From positions 1 through 8,197 of the forward strand of contig JAXFOH010000103.1 of the NCBI GenBank assembly GCA_034180465.1: a DNA stretch of 8,197 nucleotides. Reading direction: 5' to 3'. Shown here piece after piece: positions 1 to 6,389 of this stretch. The position numbers and the translations under genes are program-made. A model generated the notes under the pieces. The model made no database searches. It saw nothing but the letters and a program-made list of their open reading frames with translations, and was not told where the DNA came from. The first letter of the stretch is position 1. Each line of letters opens with the position of its first letter. The stretch is from CAKUIA01 sp034180465 (GTDB lineage: Bacteria; Verrucomicrobiota; Verrucomicrobiia; Opitutales; Intestinicryptomonadaceae).

Positions 1-231
1 CGGCGTTTTCTCCAAAATTTTTACGGCGTCGGAAAGCGGCATTTCCTCGCTAGGATACATTTTGTCGGCGGGGGCTTTTTGCGAAGCCGCGGGTTTTGCG
101 CTTTCTACGCTTGCAACCTTTTCTTTATGCGCAACGGTAAGCGATGTGCCCGACGCCCCATTGTTCACCGAAATTTGCCCCATAAGCGAAACTGCACACA
201 TAAACACCGCAAAAACAAAACAATTCTTCAT
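1..231 (-). CDS. Exported protein of unknown function, N-terminal part (runs off left edge)
   Basis: This reading frame starts with ATG at 229-231 and stays open for 77 codons to base 1, so the C-terminal part lies outside the window. Residues 1 to about 19 look like a Sec signal peptide: a Lys near the start, a hydrophobic core (CFVFAVFMCAVSLMG) and a plausible cleavage site near Gly18/Gln19. No lipobox is evident. Residues 20-60 are rich in Ala, Ser, Lys and Pro and look like a flexible linker. Residues 63-77 (PLSDAVKILEKTP region) may begin a helical domain. It has the clearest ribosome binding site in the window, AGGAG five bases before the ATG. The start lies 12 bases after the mrdA stop, so it is probably the fifth gene of the mre operon and may act in the periplasm on wall growth. 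That role is inferred from position only. It is not RodA, which would begin with membrane helices and no signal peptide. I do not recognise the family. Confidence 0.75.
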   Translation of the reverse strand, partial: MKNCFVFAVFMCAVSLMGQISVNNGASGTSLTVAHKEKVASVESAKPAASQKAPADKMYPSEEMPLSDAVKILEKTP

Positions 232-236
232 ATAAA

Positions 237-245
237 CTCCTTTTT
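237..245 (-). promoter_or_regulatory. Strong Shine-Dalgarno sequence for the exported-protein gene
   Basis: Read on the minus strand this is AAAAAGGAG, five bases before the ATG at 231, and it overlaps the mrdA stop codon (244-246). It is the best match to the anti-Shine-Dalgarno sequence at any start in the window and supports the choice of start. It also suggests that this gene can be translated independently at a high rate compared with the genes before it. Confidence 0.7.
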
Positions 246-2157
246 AATTGCCCAAAACAAGGGCTGGTTTGTTCGAGAAATATTTTTCCATAACGGCTTT
301 AACTATGGGCCCTGCCGTTTTGCCGCCGCTGGCGTCGCCCGGTTCTTCGCCCTCTATTACAACCGCCATTGCAATTTCGGGGTTGTCGGCGGGGGCAAAG
401 GCAACCATCCAAGCCAAAGTAAGCGGCCGCCCCTGCGGGCGAACTTGCGCCGTTCCCGACTTTGCCGCAATCTGCACCAAGTCGCTAGCCGCCCTGCGCG
501 AAGTGCCCGTATTTACGGAAGCTACCATACCCCTTACAATTTCCAGATAGTCGCTTTTATCTATAGGTATGGGTTCGCCCCCGTGGTATTTTTGGTCGGT
601 TATGCGCATTGGCATATGCAATATGGAAGGCTTTGTTCTTGTCTGCATTCTTGCAAGCGAAGCCGCAACACACGCCATCTGAAGCGGCGTTGTAATCAGG
701 TAGCCTTGCCCTATCGAGGTGTTTGCCGTATCGCCCGAGCTCCAAGGGCCCAGCAAATTCTTTTTCTTATACTCTTTGTCGGGCACAATACTGCGCGAAG
801 TTTCGTTTGGCAAGTCAACCCCCGTTTTCTTGTCCAGCCCAAAAAGCCGCGCGGTATCGCTAATTGCCTCTATGCCAGCCTTTAGCCCCTCGTCGTAAAA
901 ATATACGTTGCAGCTTTTTTCCAAAGATTGCGCCATATCCAAATATCCGTGCCCCGAACGCTTGTTGCAGGGAAACCTTCGGTTGCCTACAAGCATAGCT
1001 CCCATGCAGTTTACGGTGTCTTTTACGTCTAGCGTTCCGGCTCTCAATCCCGCAATAGAGGTTAAAATTTTAAATGTAGATCCCGGCGGATACAAGCCCT
1101 GTATTGCCCTGTTAAGCCATGCCCCCCTTTCCCTTATCTGCATATCAACCTTGTTCGAGATGAAAGGCGAAAGCAAATTTGCATCATAGGTAGGCTTAGA
1201 TGCCATTGTTAAAATCTCGCCTGTTTTTACATCTAGCACCACAACCGCGCCCTTGCGCTGCGCCATTGCGTCTTCGGCTGCTATTTGCACATCTATGTCT
1301 AGCGAAACGCTAACCGTTTGACCTTTTTTTGGCAGAATTTCCTGCTCTAGGCTATATTGAAACCCCTTTGGGTCTACCACCCATATCTGCATTCCGCTAG
1401 AGCCTGTAAGAATGTCGTCGAACTGCTTTTCTACGCCCGACCTGCCTTTTTTTGCAACAAATGAATATGTGCGCAAAGTTTCGCCGGGTATTCCATCGTC
1501 TTCAATCTCCATTTGCGATCCGACAAAACCCAAAGCGTGCGCCGCATACTCGCCGTACGGGTAGCTGCGCGAGGAGTCGGCATATACCTGCACGGGGGAA
1601 TCTACAGGCAGCTTTTCCGCCAAAATCGCATATTGGCGTTCGTCTAAATCTTTTATTATCGGCAGCGGCAAAAGCATTCTTTCCGAAAAATGCCTGTTAA
1701 AATCTCTAACGTCCAATTCAAAGTCGCTGCCCAAAACCGAATTTATATAGTCTACATAACGCTGTAAAACGCGTTTGCGCGCCGTGATGGAAAGCTCGGC
1801 AGCGGGGATTTTCGCCTCTTTGCTTTCGGGGTGCTCTTTTATGTATTTTTTAAGCTGGGCATACTCTTTTCTAAACTCTCCCCTAATTTCGTTAAAATAA
1901 ACCACAACCGAAAATCTGGGCTTGTTGCCGACAAGCAGCTTGCCGTTGCGGTCTAAAATGTCGCCCCTTGCCCCCGGTTTTATAACGCGCCGCAATGTTT
2001 GCCTTTCGGCCTTTTGCTCGTATTCGGAATGCAAAATTAGCTGCCTATACGCCAATGCCGACGACAATATTAAAAACATGCCCAGCAGCGCAAAATAGAA
2101 AACGCCAAGCTTGCGCTTTTCTTTGCCGAAAGCCTCTATCTTTGGTTGGTTATCCAT
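244..2157 (-). CDS. mrdA: Penicillin-binding protein 2, peptidoglycan D,D-transpeptidase (elongasome)
   Basis: This class B penicillin-binding protein cross-links peptidoglycan stem peptides on the periplasmic side of the inner membrane during side-wall growth, working with MreBCD and RodA. At 637 residues it is the usual length for PBP2. It has a short cytoplasmic tail, one membrane segment at about 18-38, and the non-catalytic pedestal domain starting with RGDILDRNG (64-72). The transpeptidase domain follows, with all three catalytic motifs: S360-T-F-K363 (nucleophile Ser360), S415-C-N417 and K566-S-G-T569, plus GQGY at 483-486. Cys384, Cys397, His403 and Cys416 are spaced like the zinc ligands described near the active site of some PBP2 proteins, which points to a structural metal site. 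The ATG overlaps the last 8 bases of mreD (ATGGATAA), so translation is probably coupled. Family assignment is secure. The MreBCD context favours the elongation enzyme (MrdA) over the division enzyme FtsI. Confidence 0.95.
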   Translation of the reverse strand: MDNQPKIEAFGKEKRKLGVFYFALLGMFLILSSALAYRQLILHSEYEQKAERQTLRRVIKPGARGDILDRNGKLLVGNKPRFSVVVYFNEIRGEFRKEYAQLKKYIKEHPESKEAKIPAAELSITARKRVLQRYVDYINSVLGSDFELDVRDFNRHFSERMLLPLPIIKDLDERQYAILAEKLPVDSPVQVYADSSRSYPYGEYAAHALGFVGSQMEIEDDGIPGETLRTYSFVAKKGRSGVEKQFDDILTGSSGMQIWVVDPKGFQYSLEQEILPKKGQTVSVSLDIDVQIAAEDAMAQRKGAVVVLDVKTGEILTMASKPTYDANLLSPFISNKVDMQIRERGAWLNRAIQGLYPPGSTFKILTSIAGLRAGTLDVKDTVNCMGAMLVGNRRFPCNKRSGHGYLDMAQSLEKSCNVYFYDEGLKAGIEAISDTARLFGLDKKTGVDLPNETSRSIVPDKEYKKKNLLGPWSSGDTANTSIGQGYLITTPLQMACVAASLARMQTRTKPSILHMPMRITDQKYHGGEPIPIDKSDYLEIVRGMVASVNTGTSRRAASDLVQIAAKSGTAQVRPQGRPLTLAWMVAFAPADNPEIAMAVVIEGEEPGDASGGKTAGPIVKAVMEKYFSNKPALVLGN

Positions 2158-2680
2158 TCAAGTCCAAGCTAAGCTCCATCTTTAACGCCATAAAAAGCGA
2201 TTTATGAAAAGAATACCAGTAAGAAGACGTCCACAACAAAAACAGCGTTGAAAAAAGGTAGTCGCTAAAAACCCTAACGGCATATGTCCCCCAAGAAACC
2301 GAATGCGGCATAAAGAACAAAACCGCCCATGCAAACATTGCCGTATTTACAATGGCGCACACCGAAAAAACTCCAAGCTTGTCTATGCTACGGAATCTAA
2401 ACGACTGGCTTTTTATGAAAACCGAAGATGCCATATACATAAACACAAAAGAAAGCGCAGGCACGGGCAAAAAAGCCTCGCTTACGGCTCCCGAAAAAAC
2501 AGCTACAAGCACAAGCTGCCAAAGTTTTAAATAAACCGAAGGCACAAGCACCAAAAGTACGGGAATAAAAATATATACGCCCCATTCCGATAAAAAATCG
2601 TTTAGCGTGTGCAAAATAAAAATGCATGCGACATTTATCAAAGCCATTATATACGGCCTTATGTCGAAGGCGTTTCCCAT
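2150..2680 (-). CDS. mreD: Rod shape-determining protein MreD (inner-membrane protein)
   Basis: A 176-residue, very hydrophobic protein with about six predicted membrane segments (roughly 10-26, 32-51, 53-71, 74-89, 101-125 and 135-158). This matches the size and topology of MreD, a small integral membrane protein that links MreC and PBP2/RodA to the cytoplasmic MreB filaments. MreD sequences diverge strongly, so the call rests mainly on topology, length and position between mreC and mrdA. An acidic residue in a membrane stretch (Glu68, in the SEAFLP region) recalls the polar residues often found in MreD, but I cannot assign it a function. The ATG lies one base after the mreC stop, with a GGAG ten bases upstream. 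The 3' end overlaps mrdA by 8 bases. The C-terminal tail is short and cytoplasmic or amphipathic. Confidence 0.85.
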   Translation of the reverse strand: MGNAFDIRPYIMALINVACIFILHTLNDFLSEWGVYIFIPVLLVLVPSVYLKLWQLVLVAVFSGAVSEAFLPVPALSFVFMYMASSVFIKSQSFRFRSIDKLGVFSVCAIVNTAMFAWAVLFFMPHSVSWGTYAVRVFSDYLFSTLFLLWTSSYWYSFHKSLFMALKMELSLDLNG

Positions 2681-2681
2681 T

Positions 2682-3512
2682 TTATTTTTGCTCCACTTTT
2701 GTAAGTATTACAACTTCGCGCAAATCGTGCAGCGACTTGGGCAAAATAACGGTGCCTTTTTTGAACAGGCAATCGTCGTCCAGCTCCAACTTTTCTACGC
2801 TGCCTATGTATATGCCTTCGGGGAAGGTTCCTGCCAGCGAAGACGTATATAAAAGCAGGGGATCTTTTTCGCTTGCGTTTAGGTTTGAAGGCACCGAAAG
2901 CGCGTTGCCAGAATACGAAGTAAACGCCTTTGCCCCACCCCCCTGATATATTACGGGGGTTGTGCAACCGCTAAAATAAGCCGCCATTCTAAAGCCCGAA
3001 CTGCTTACCAATTCAACAACGCTTTCGAACGACGAAACCTGAACAATGCGGCCTACAACGCCGTCTTTATAAATAACGGCGTCGCCCTTTTTCACGCCGT
3101 CAACCGAGCCCCTTCTTACCGTAATTTGCTGCCACCATGCCGAAATGTCGCGCCTTATTACCCTTGCAACAACGGGGTTAAACCTGTCGAACGACGGCAT
3201 TTTTAAAAGGGTTTCGTAGCGGGCAATGCGGTCTTTTAAAAACTCGTTTTCCAAAACCTTTGTAGTGTACGAGGCGTTTAAACGCGCCAAATCTCTACCG
3301 GCTTCTATCAACGCCCTTTTTGAATTTGCGTGCTTAATCCAATAGGTTTCCAAATCGCCCAACTGCGAGGGCAAAATGTCTACCGGAGCCGAAAATTCGG
3401 CAAACAAAGCTTTTGCCGAATTTTTTACAAAAGGCGGCATTAAAAAACAAAGAGCCAAAACTGCGACAAATATCGCAATATCACGCAACGCCCTTGTTCT
3501 GCCCTTAGACAA
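2682..3512 (-). CDS. mreC: Rod shape-determining protein MreC
   Basis: MreC is a bitopic inner-membrane protein whose periplasmic domain binds and activates PBP2 in the elongasome. This 276-residue protein has the family layout: a basic N-terminus (SKGRTRALR), one membrane segment at about 11-28, a helical coiled-coil region at about 50-105, and a beta-rich periplasmic domain from about 112 to the end. That domain carries typical features such as the ARVIRRD...WWQQITVRRGS stretch (116-136), the DGVKKGDAVI...GVVGRIVQV stretch (138-159) and a late PEGIYIGSV (231-239). It starts with TTG: an in-frame TAA sits two codons upstream, and the next in-frame ATG (Met25) would cut into the membrane segment. 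No Shine-Dalgarno is visible, so initiation probably depends on ribosomes finishing mreB 17 bases upstream. The start lies inside a short tandem repeat described separately. Confidence 0.93.
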   Translation of the reverse strand: MSKGRTRALRDIAIFVAVLALCFLMPPFVKNSAKALFAEFSAPVDILPSQLGDLETYWIKHANSKRALIEAGRDLARLNASYTTKVLENEFLKDRIARYETLLKMPSFDRFNPVVARVIRRDISAWWQQITVRRGSVDGVKKGDAVIYKDGVVGRIVQVSSFESVVELVSSSGFRMAAYFSGCTTPVIYQGGGAKAFTSYSGNALSVPSNLNASEKDPLLLYTSSLAGTFPEGIYIGSVEKLELDDDCLFKKGTVILPKSLHDLREVVILTKVEQK

Positions 3513-3524
3513 TGTTTAGACAAT
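3503..3524 (-). repeat. 11-base imperfect tandem repeat spanning the mreC start codon
   Basis: On the minus strand the junction reads ATTGTCTAAAC followed at once by ATTGTCTAAGG. Nine bases (ATTGTCTAA) are identical between the two copies, at 3516-3524 and 3505-3513. The second copy supplies the TTG start codon of mreC. The TTG in the first copy lies 11 bases upstream in a different frame, which runs across the repeat without a stop but would not give MreC. Copy number could change by strand slippage, altering the mreB-mreC spacing by 11 bases. Confidence 0.7.
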
Positions 3525-3529
3525 AAGGT

Positions 3530-4549
3530 TTAGTCGTTTTCGCTTGTCCACCAATGCAAGTCTGTAAGGATTTTGCCAGTGCCGTTTGCAACAGCCCTAA
3601 GCGGGTCTTCGCCGACAAAGCAGGGCAACCCCGTAACTTCGCTAAGCATTGTGTTTAGGCCTCTAATAAGCGCGCCGCCGCCCGCAAGAACTATGCCTCG
3701 GTCCATAAGGTCGGCACTGTGTTCGGGAGGGCAGTGTTCCAAAGCCTCTCTTACAACACTTACTATAGACGCAAACGTGTCCGACAAAGCCTCTCTGATT
3801 TCCTCTGAAGTTATAGTTAAAGTTTTGGGCAAGCCCGCAACCGAATCGCGGCCTTTAACCTCCATCTTAAGCTCTTCTTCCAAAGGATGCGCCGACCCTA
3901 TGCGTATTTTTATTTCTTCGGCGGTTCTTTCGCCAATCATAAGATTGTACGATTTTTTCATATACTGCATAATCGCCTTGTCGATTTCGTCGCCGCCAAC
4001 CCTTATGCTCTTAGAATACACAACGCCCGAAAGCGAAATTACCGCAACTTCGGTTGTTCCGCCGCCAATGTCTACAATCATTGTAGCGGGAGGCTCGCCA
4101 ATGGGCAAATCCACGCCAATGGCTGCGGCAAGCGGCTCTTCCATGAGGTACACAAGCCTTGCCCCCGCCCTTATTGCCGACTCTTTAACGGCTCTGCGTT
4201 CAACTTCGGTAATGCCCGAGGGAACCGCAACAACAACTCTGGGAGCCACAAACTTCATTGCGCTGGAAGCCTTGTCGATAAAGTATCTGAGCATATGTTC
4301 GGTAATTTCAAAGTCGGCAATAACGCCGTCTTTCATCGGGCGAATGGCTGTAATATTGCCGGGGGTTCTGCCCAACATTTCCTTTGCCTTATTGCCCACG
4401 GCCAAAACTCTTTTGGAATTGTTAAATACCGCAACAACACTGGGCTCGCTTATAATAACGCCCTTGTCTTTAACGTAAACAAGGGTATTTGCCGTGCCCA
4501 AGTCTATGCCTATGTCGTTTGTCCAAATGTTCTTTAAAAAGCCTGCCAT
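3530..4549 (-). CDS. mreB: Rod shape-determining protein MreB (bacterial actin)
   Basis: MreB is the actin-like ATPase that forms membrane-attached filaments on the cytoplasmic face and guides the elongation machinery. The 339-residue length is typical. Visible motifs are phosphate-binding loop 1, IGIDLGTANT (13-22); the MEEPLAAAIG stretch (136-145) with the likely catalytic Glu; phosphate-binding loop 2, DIGGGTTEVAVIS (160-172); and the adenosine motif GIVLAGGGALIRGL (285-298). Residues 1-9 (MAGFLKNIW) alternate hydrophobic and polar residues and probably form the short amphipathic helix that inserts into the membrane in Gram-negative MreB. It is the first gene of the leftward operon and follows a good promoter candidate. 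The start ATG is preceded by an A/T-rich leader with no Shine-Dalgarno. The assignment is secure. DnaK/Hsp70-type and FtsA proteins share the fold but not this length and motif set. Confidence 0.98.
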   Translation of the reverse strand: MAGFLKNIWTNDIGIDLGTANTLVYVKDKGVIISEPSVVAVFNNSKRVLAVGNKAKEMLGRTPGNITAIRPMKDGVIADFEITEHMLRYFIDKASSAMKFVAPRVVVAVPSGITEVERRAVKESAIRAGARLVYLMEEPLAAAIGVDLPIGEPPATMIVDIGGGTTEVAVISLSGVVYSKSIRVGGDEIDKAIMQYMKKSYNLMIGERTAEEIKIRIGSAHPLEEELKMEVKGRDSVAGLPKTLTITSEEIREALSDTFASIVSVVREALEHCPPEHSADLMDRGIVLAGGGALIRGLNTMLSEVTGLPCFVGEDPLRAVANGTGKILTDLHWWTSEND

Positions 4550-4578
4550 AAATATTTATTTTGTTGTGTGTTTGAAAC

Positions 4579-4607
4579 ATAATCGTAAGAATTGCGGTCA
4601 TTGTCAA
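4579..4607 (-). promoter_or_regulatory. Sigma70-type promoter of the mreB-mreC-mreD-mrdA operon
   Basis: On the minus strand a perfect -35 hexamer TTGACA (4602-4607) is followed after 17 bases by GATTAT (4579-4584), which matches four of six positions of the -10 consensus. Transcription would start near 4572, leaving a leader of about 23 bases before the mreB ATG at 4549. Spacing and position are good. No operator or riboswitch is evident. This is a sequence prediction only. Confidence 0.6.
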
Positions 4608-4630
4608 ACTATATTAGAGCATTTTATTAA
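4601..4630 (+). promoter_or_regulatory. Candidate promoter of the dsbD-lysA-thioesterase cluster, overlapping the mreB -35 box
   Basis: A -35-like TTGTCA (4601-4606, five of six consensus bases) is followed after 18 bases by TATTAA (4625-4630, four of six). A 17-base spacing would use TTATTA instead. The start point would fall only about 8-10 bases before the dsbD ATG at 4646, giving a very short leader. The -10 candidate sits in a small A/T inverted repeat (TTTTAT at 4622-4627, ATAAAA at 4633-4638). It is weaker than the opposing mreB promoter, and A/T-rich DNA gives such matches by chance. Confidence 0.35.
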
Positions 4631-4645
4631 CGATAAAAGATTGTT

Positions 4646-6367
4646 ATGAAACGTATTTTTTCGATTTTAGCATTTTTTTTGATTTTGGTTTGTTTTTCGC
4701 GCGTTTTTGCCGACTTGCAAAAAATCTCGGTTCAGATTTCGGCCGACCAGCCTGTGCAAATTGCGGGCGGCAATATGCTGCTTAGCGTAGAGGTTAAAAT
4801 ACCCAAGGGCGCGCATATTTATTCCCTCGACAACCAAAACTCGGGGCAAGCTACAAAAATAGAGCTTACGCTGCCGAAAGGGTACGAAATTTTGTCCCAA
4901 AAAATACCCGAGGCTAAAAGCTTTTTGCTTTACGGCGAAAAGACAAATGGCTACGAAAATTCACTTAAAGTTTTATACGAAATACAAGTGCCCAAATTGG
5001 CAAAGCCGAAAGCCGAAATTTCGGCAAAAGTTTCGGCTTTGTTGTGCTCTAATATATGTGTTCCCCAACAAGTTATAGCAAATTTAAGCATAAGCGTGCC
5101 CCAGCATGGCGAAATTAATTTGTTTGCCGCAATAAAAGCCCTTATAATACCGTCGGCACTGGCGTTTTTTGGCGGCCTTTTGCTTAACCTTATGCCGTGC
5201 GTTTTTCCCGTAATAGGCATAAAGGCGCTTTCTTTGGCAAAAAATTCGCAAAACAAAAAGGGGGCTTGGGGAGCGGCTTTAGCCTATACGCTTGGCGTTG
5301 TTCTTTGCTTTTTGGGCTTTGGGGCTGCAATTTTGGCATTGAAAACTACGGGGGTAAAATACGGCTGGGGATTTCAACTGCAAGAGCCTTTTTTTGTGGC
5401 ACTTATGTTTTTGCTATTTTTGGCTATGGGGCTTTCGTTTTCGGGCATATATCAAATTGGCGGCAACCTAAGCAACATAAGCACAAACCCCAAAGAGGGG
5501 TTTTGGGGGGCTTTTCTTTCCGGAATGCTTGCGGTTTTGGTTGCAAGCCCGTGCTCGGCGCCATTTATGGGCTCGGCCATAGGCGCGGCTTTAATGGACA
5601 ATTCCACTTGGGAATTTGCATTTTTCGTATTTCTTTTTTGCGGGCTAGGAATGGCACTGCCCTACGTTGTTTTGGCAGCCTACCCCGGCCTTTTGCGCTT
5701 TTTGCCCAAAAGCGGAGAATGGATGAATACCTTTAAGCAGTCGCTTGCATTTTTGCTGTATTTAAGCTGCGCGTGGCTTTTTTGGGTGTTTTGCAGCCAA
5801 ACAAACGCAAATGCATCGGGGCTTTTGGGGCTTTCGGCGGTTGTGTTGGCGGCAGCGTGCGCAATTTTCGGCAAATGGCAAGCCCCGCATTTTTCCGCGT
5901 TTAGGCGCATCTCGGCAAAAACGGCTTCGGGAATGTTGCTTATTGTTTCGGTATACACCGCATTTTACGCCGCAAAAAAAACCTTTGCGGGAAATGCCGA
6001 CATGTCTGCAGCCTACCAAACATATGCCAAAAGCCTTTCTCAAAAAATAAGTGCGTTGCAAAAATCCGGCAAAGGCGTGTTTTTAGATTTTACCGCAAAG
6101 TGGTGCATAACCTGTCAGGCAAATGAAAAAGCGGTGCTAAATACGCGGGCAATAGAAAAACTTTTTGCCGAAAACAATATCGAAAAAATAGTTATAGACT
6201 GGACAAAAAAAGACCCGTCTATAACCGAAGAATTGGCAAAATTCGGCAGGGCTGGAGTGCCCCTATATGTTTTGTACCCTAAAAACCCGAATTTGCCGCC
6301 GCAAATTTTGCCTCAAATATTAAGCTACGACATTGTTTGCAACGCGGTTGACAAAGCCGAAAAGTAA
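4646..6367 (+). CDS. dsbD: DsbD-family thiol-disulfide transporter (cytochrome c biogenesis-type membrane core with thioredoxin domain)
   Basis: DsbD proteins carry electrons from cytoplasmic thioredoxin across the inner membrane to periplasmic thiol proteins. This 573-residue protein shows all three family modules in order. After a signal peptide (1-22, ending VFA) comes a periplasmic beta-rich domain (about 25-152) with Cys134 and Cys138 in LLCSNICVPQ. The membrane core (about 163-445, some eight segments) has its redox pair as Cys185 in NLMPCVFPVIG and Cys303 in ASPCSAPFMG. The C-terminal periplasmic thioredoxin-like domain (about 458-573) has W486-C487-I-T-C490 and a cis-proline candidate in GVPLY (Pro539). 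All six redox cysteines are present, so it should be active. No Shine-Dalgarno precedes the ATG, but the signal peptide fixes the start. It is the first gene of the rightward cluster. Its client proteins cannot be told from this window. A related ScsB-type role, such as copper tolerance, is possible. Confidence 0.92.
   Translation: MKRIFSILAFFLILVCFSRVFADLQKISVQISADQPVQIAGGNMLLSVEVKIPKGAHIYSLDNQNSGQATKIELTLPKGYEILSQKIPEAKSFLLYGEKTNGYENSLKVLYEIQVPKLAKPKAEISAKVSALLCSNICVPQQVIANLSISVPQHGEINLFAAIKALIIPSALAFFGGLLLNLMPCVFPVIGIKALSLAKNSQNKKGAWGAALAYTLGVVLCFLGFGAAILALKTTGVKYGWGFQLQEPFFVALMFLLFLAMGLSFSGIYQIGGNLSNISTNPKEGFWGAFLSGMLAVLVASPCSAPFMGSAIGAALMDNSTWEFAFFVFLFCGLGMALPYVVLAAYPGLLRFLPKSGEWMNTFKQSLAFLLYLSCAWLFWVFCSQTNANASGLLGLSAVVLAAACAIFGKWQAPHFSAFRRISAKTASGMLLIVSVYTAFYAAKKTFAGNADMSAAYQTYAKSLSQKISALQKSGKGVFLDFTAKWCITCQANEKAVLNTRAIEKLFAENNIEKIVIDWTKKDPSITEELAKFGRAGVPLYVLYPKNPNLPPQILPQILSYDIVCNAVDKAEK
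5002..5040. repeat. Nested inverted repeat inside the dsbD coding region
   Basis: AAAGCCGAAA (5002-5011) and TTTCGGCTTT (5031-5040) are perfect 10-base inverted arms. Between them sits a perfect 14-base palindrome, GCCGAAATTTCGGC (5012-5025). The mRNA could fold either as the outer stem or as the inner one. It encodes residues around 120-132, just before the first redox cysteine pair. The words GCCGAA and TTCGGC are common throughout this window, so codon preference may explain it. Confidence 0.5.
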
Positions 6368-6389
6368 TGCTTAGATTACGCAAATTTTT

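Noticed and set aside
1..231. Possibility that the left-end gene is rodA
   Set aside because: RodA would begin with multiple membrane helices. This frame shows one signal peptide and then a hydrophilic linker.
79..885. Open frame of 268 codons on the plus strand opposite the left-end gene and mrdA
   Set aside because: It is antisense to the transpeptidase domain of mrdA and to the signal-peptide gene. Its translation is Arg/Cys/His-rich and shows no recognisable family.
3503..3524. Frameshift or pseudogene at the start of mreC
   Set aside because: The MreC layout is complete from the TTG start (basic N-terminus, membrane helix, coiled coil, beta domain). The repeat alters only the upstream spacing, so there is no sign of damage.
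3573..4478. Long open frame of 301 codons on the plus strand opposite mreB
   Set aside because: It is fully antisense to a certain mreB. The translation is Ser/Thr/Pro/Ile-rich without domain logic, as expected when a strongly biased gene is read backwards.
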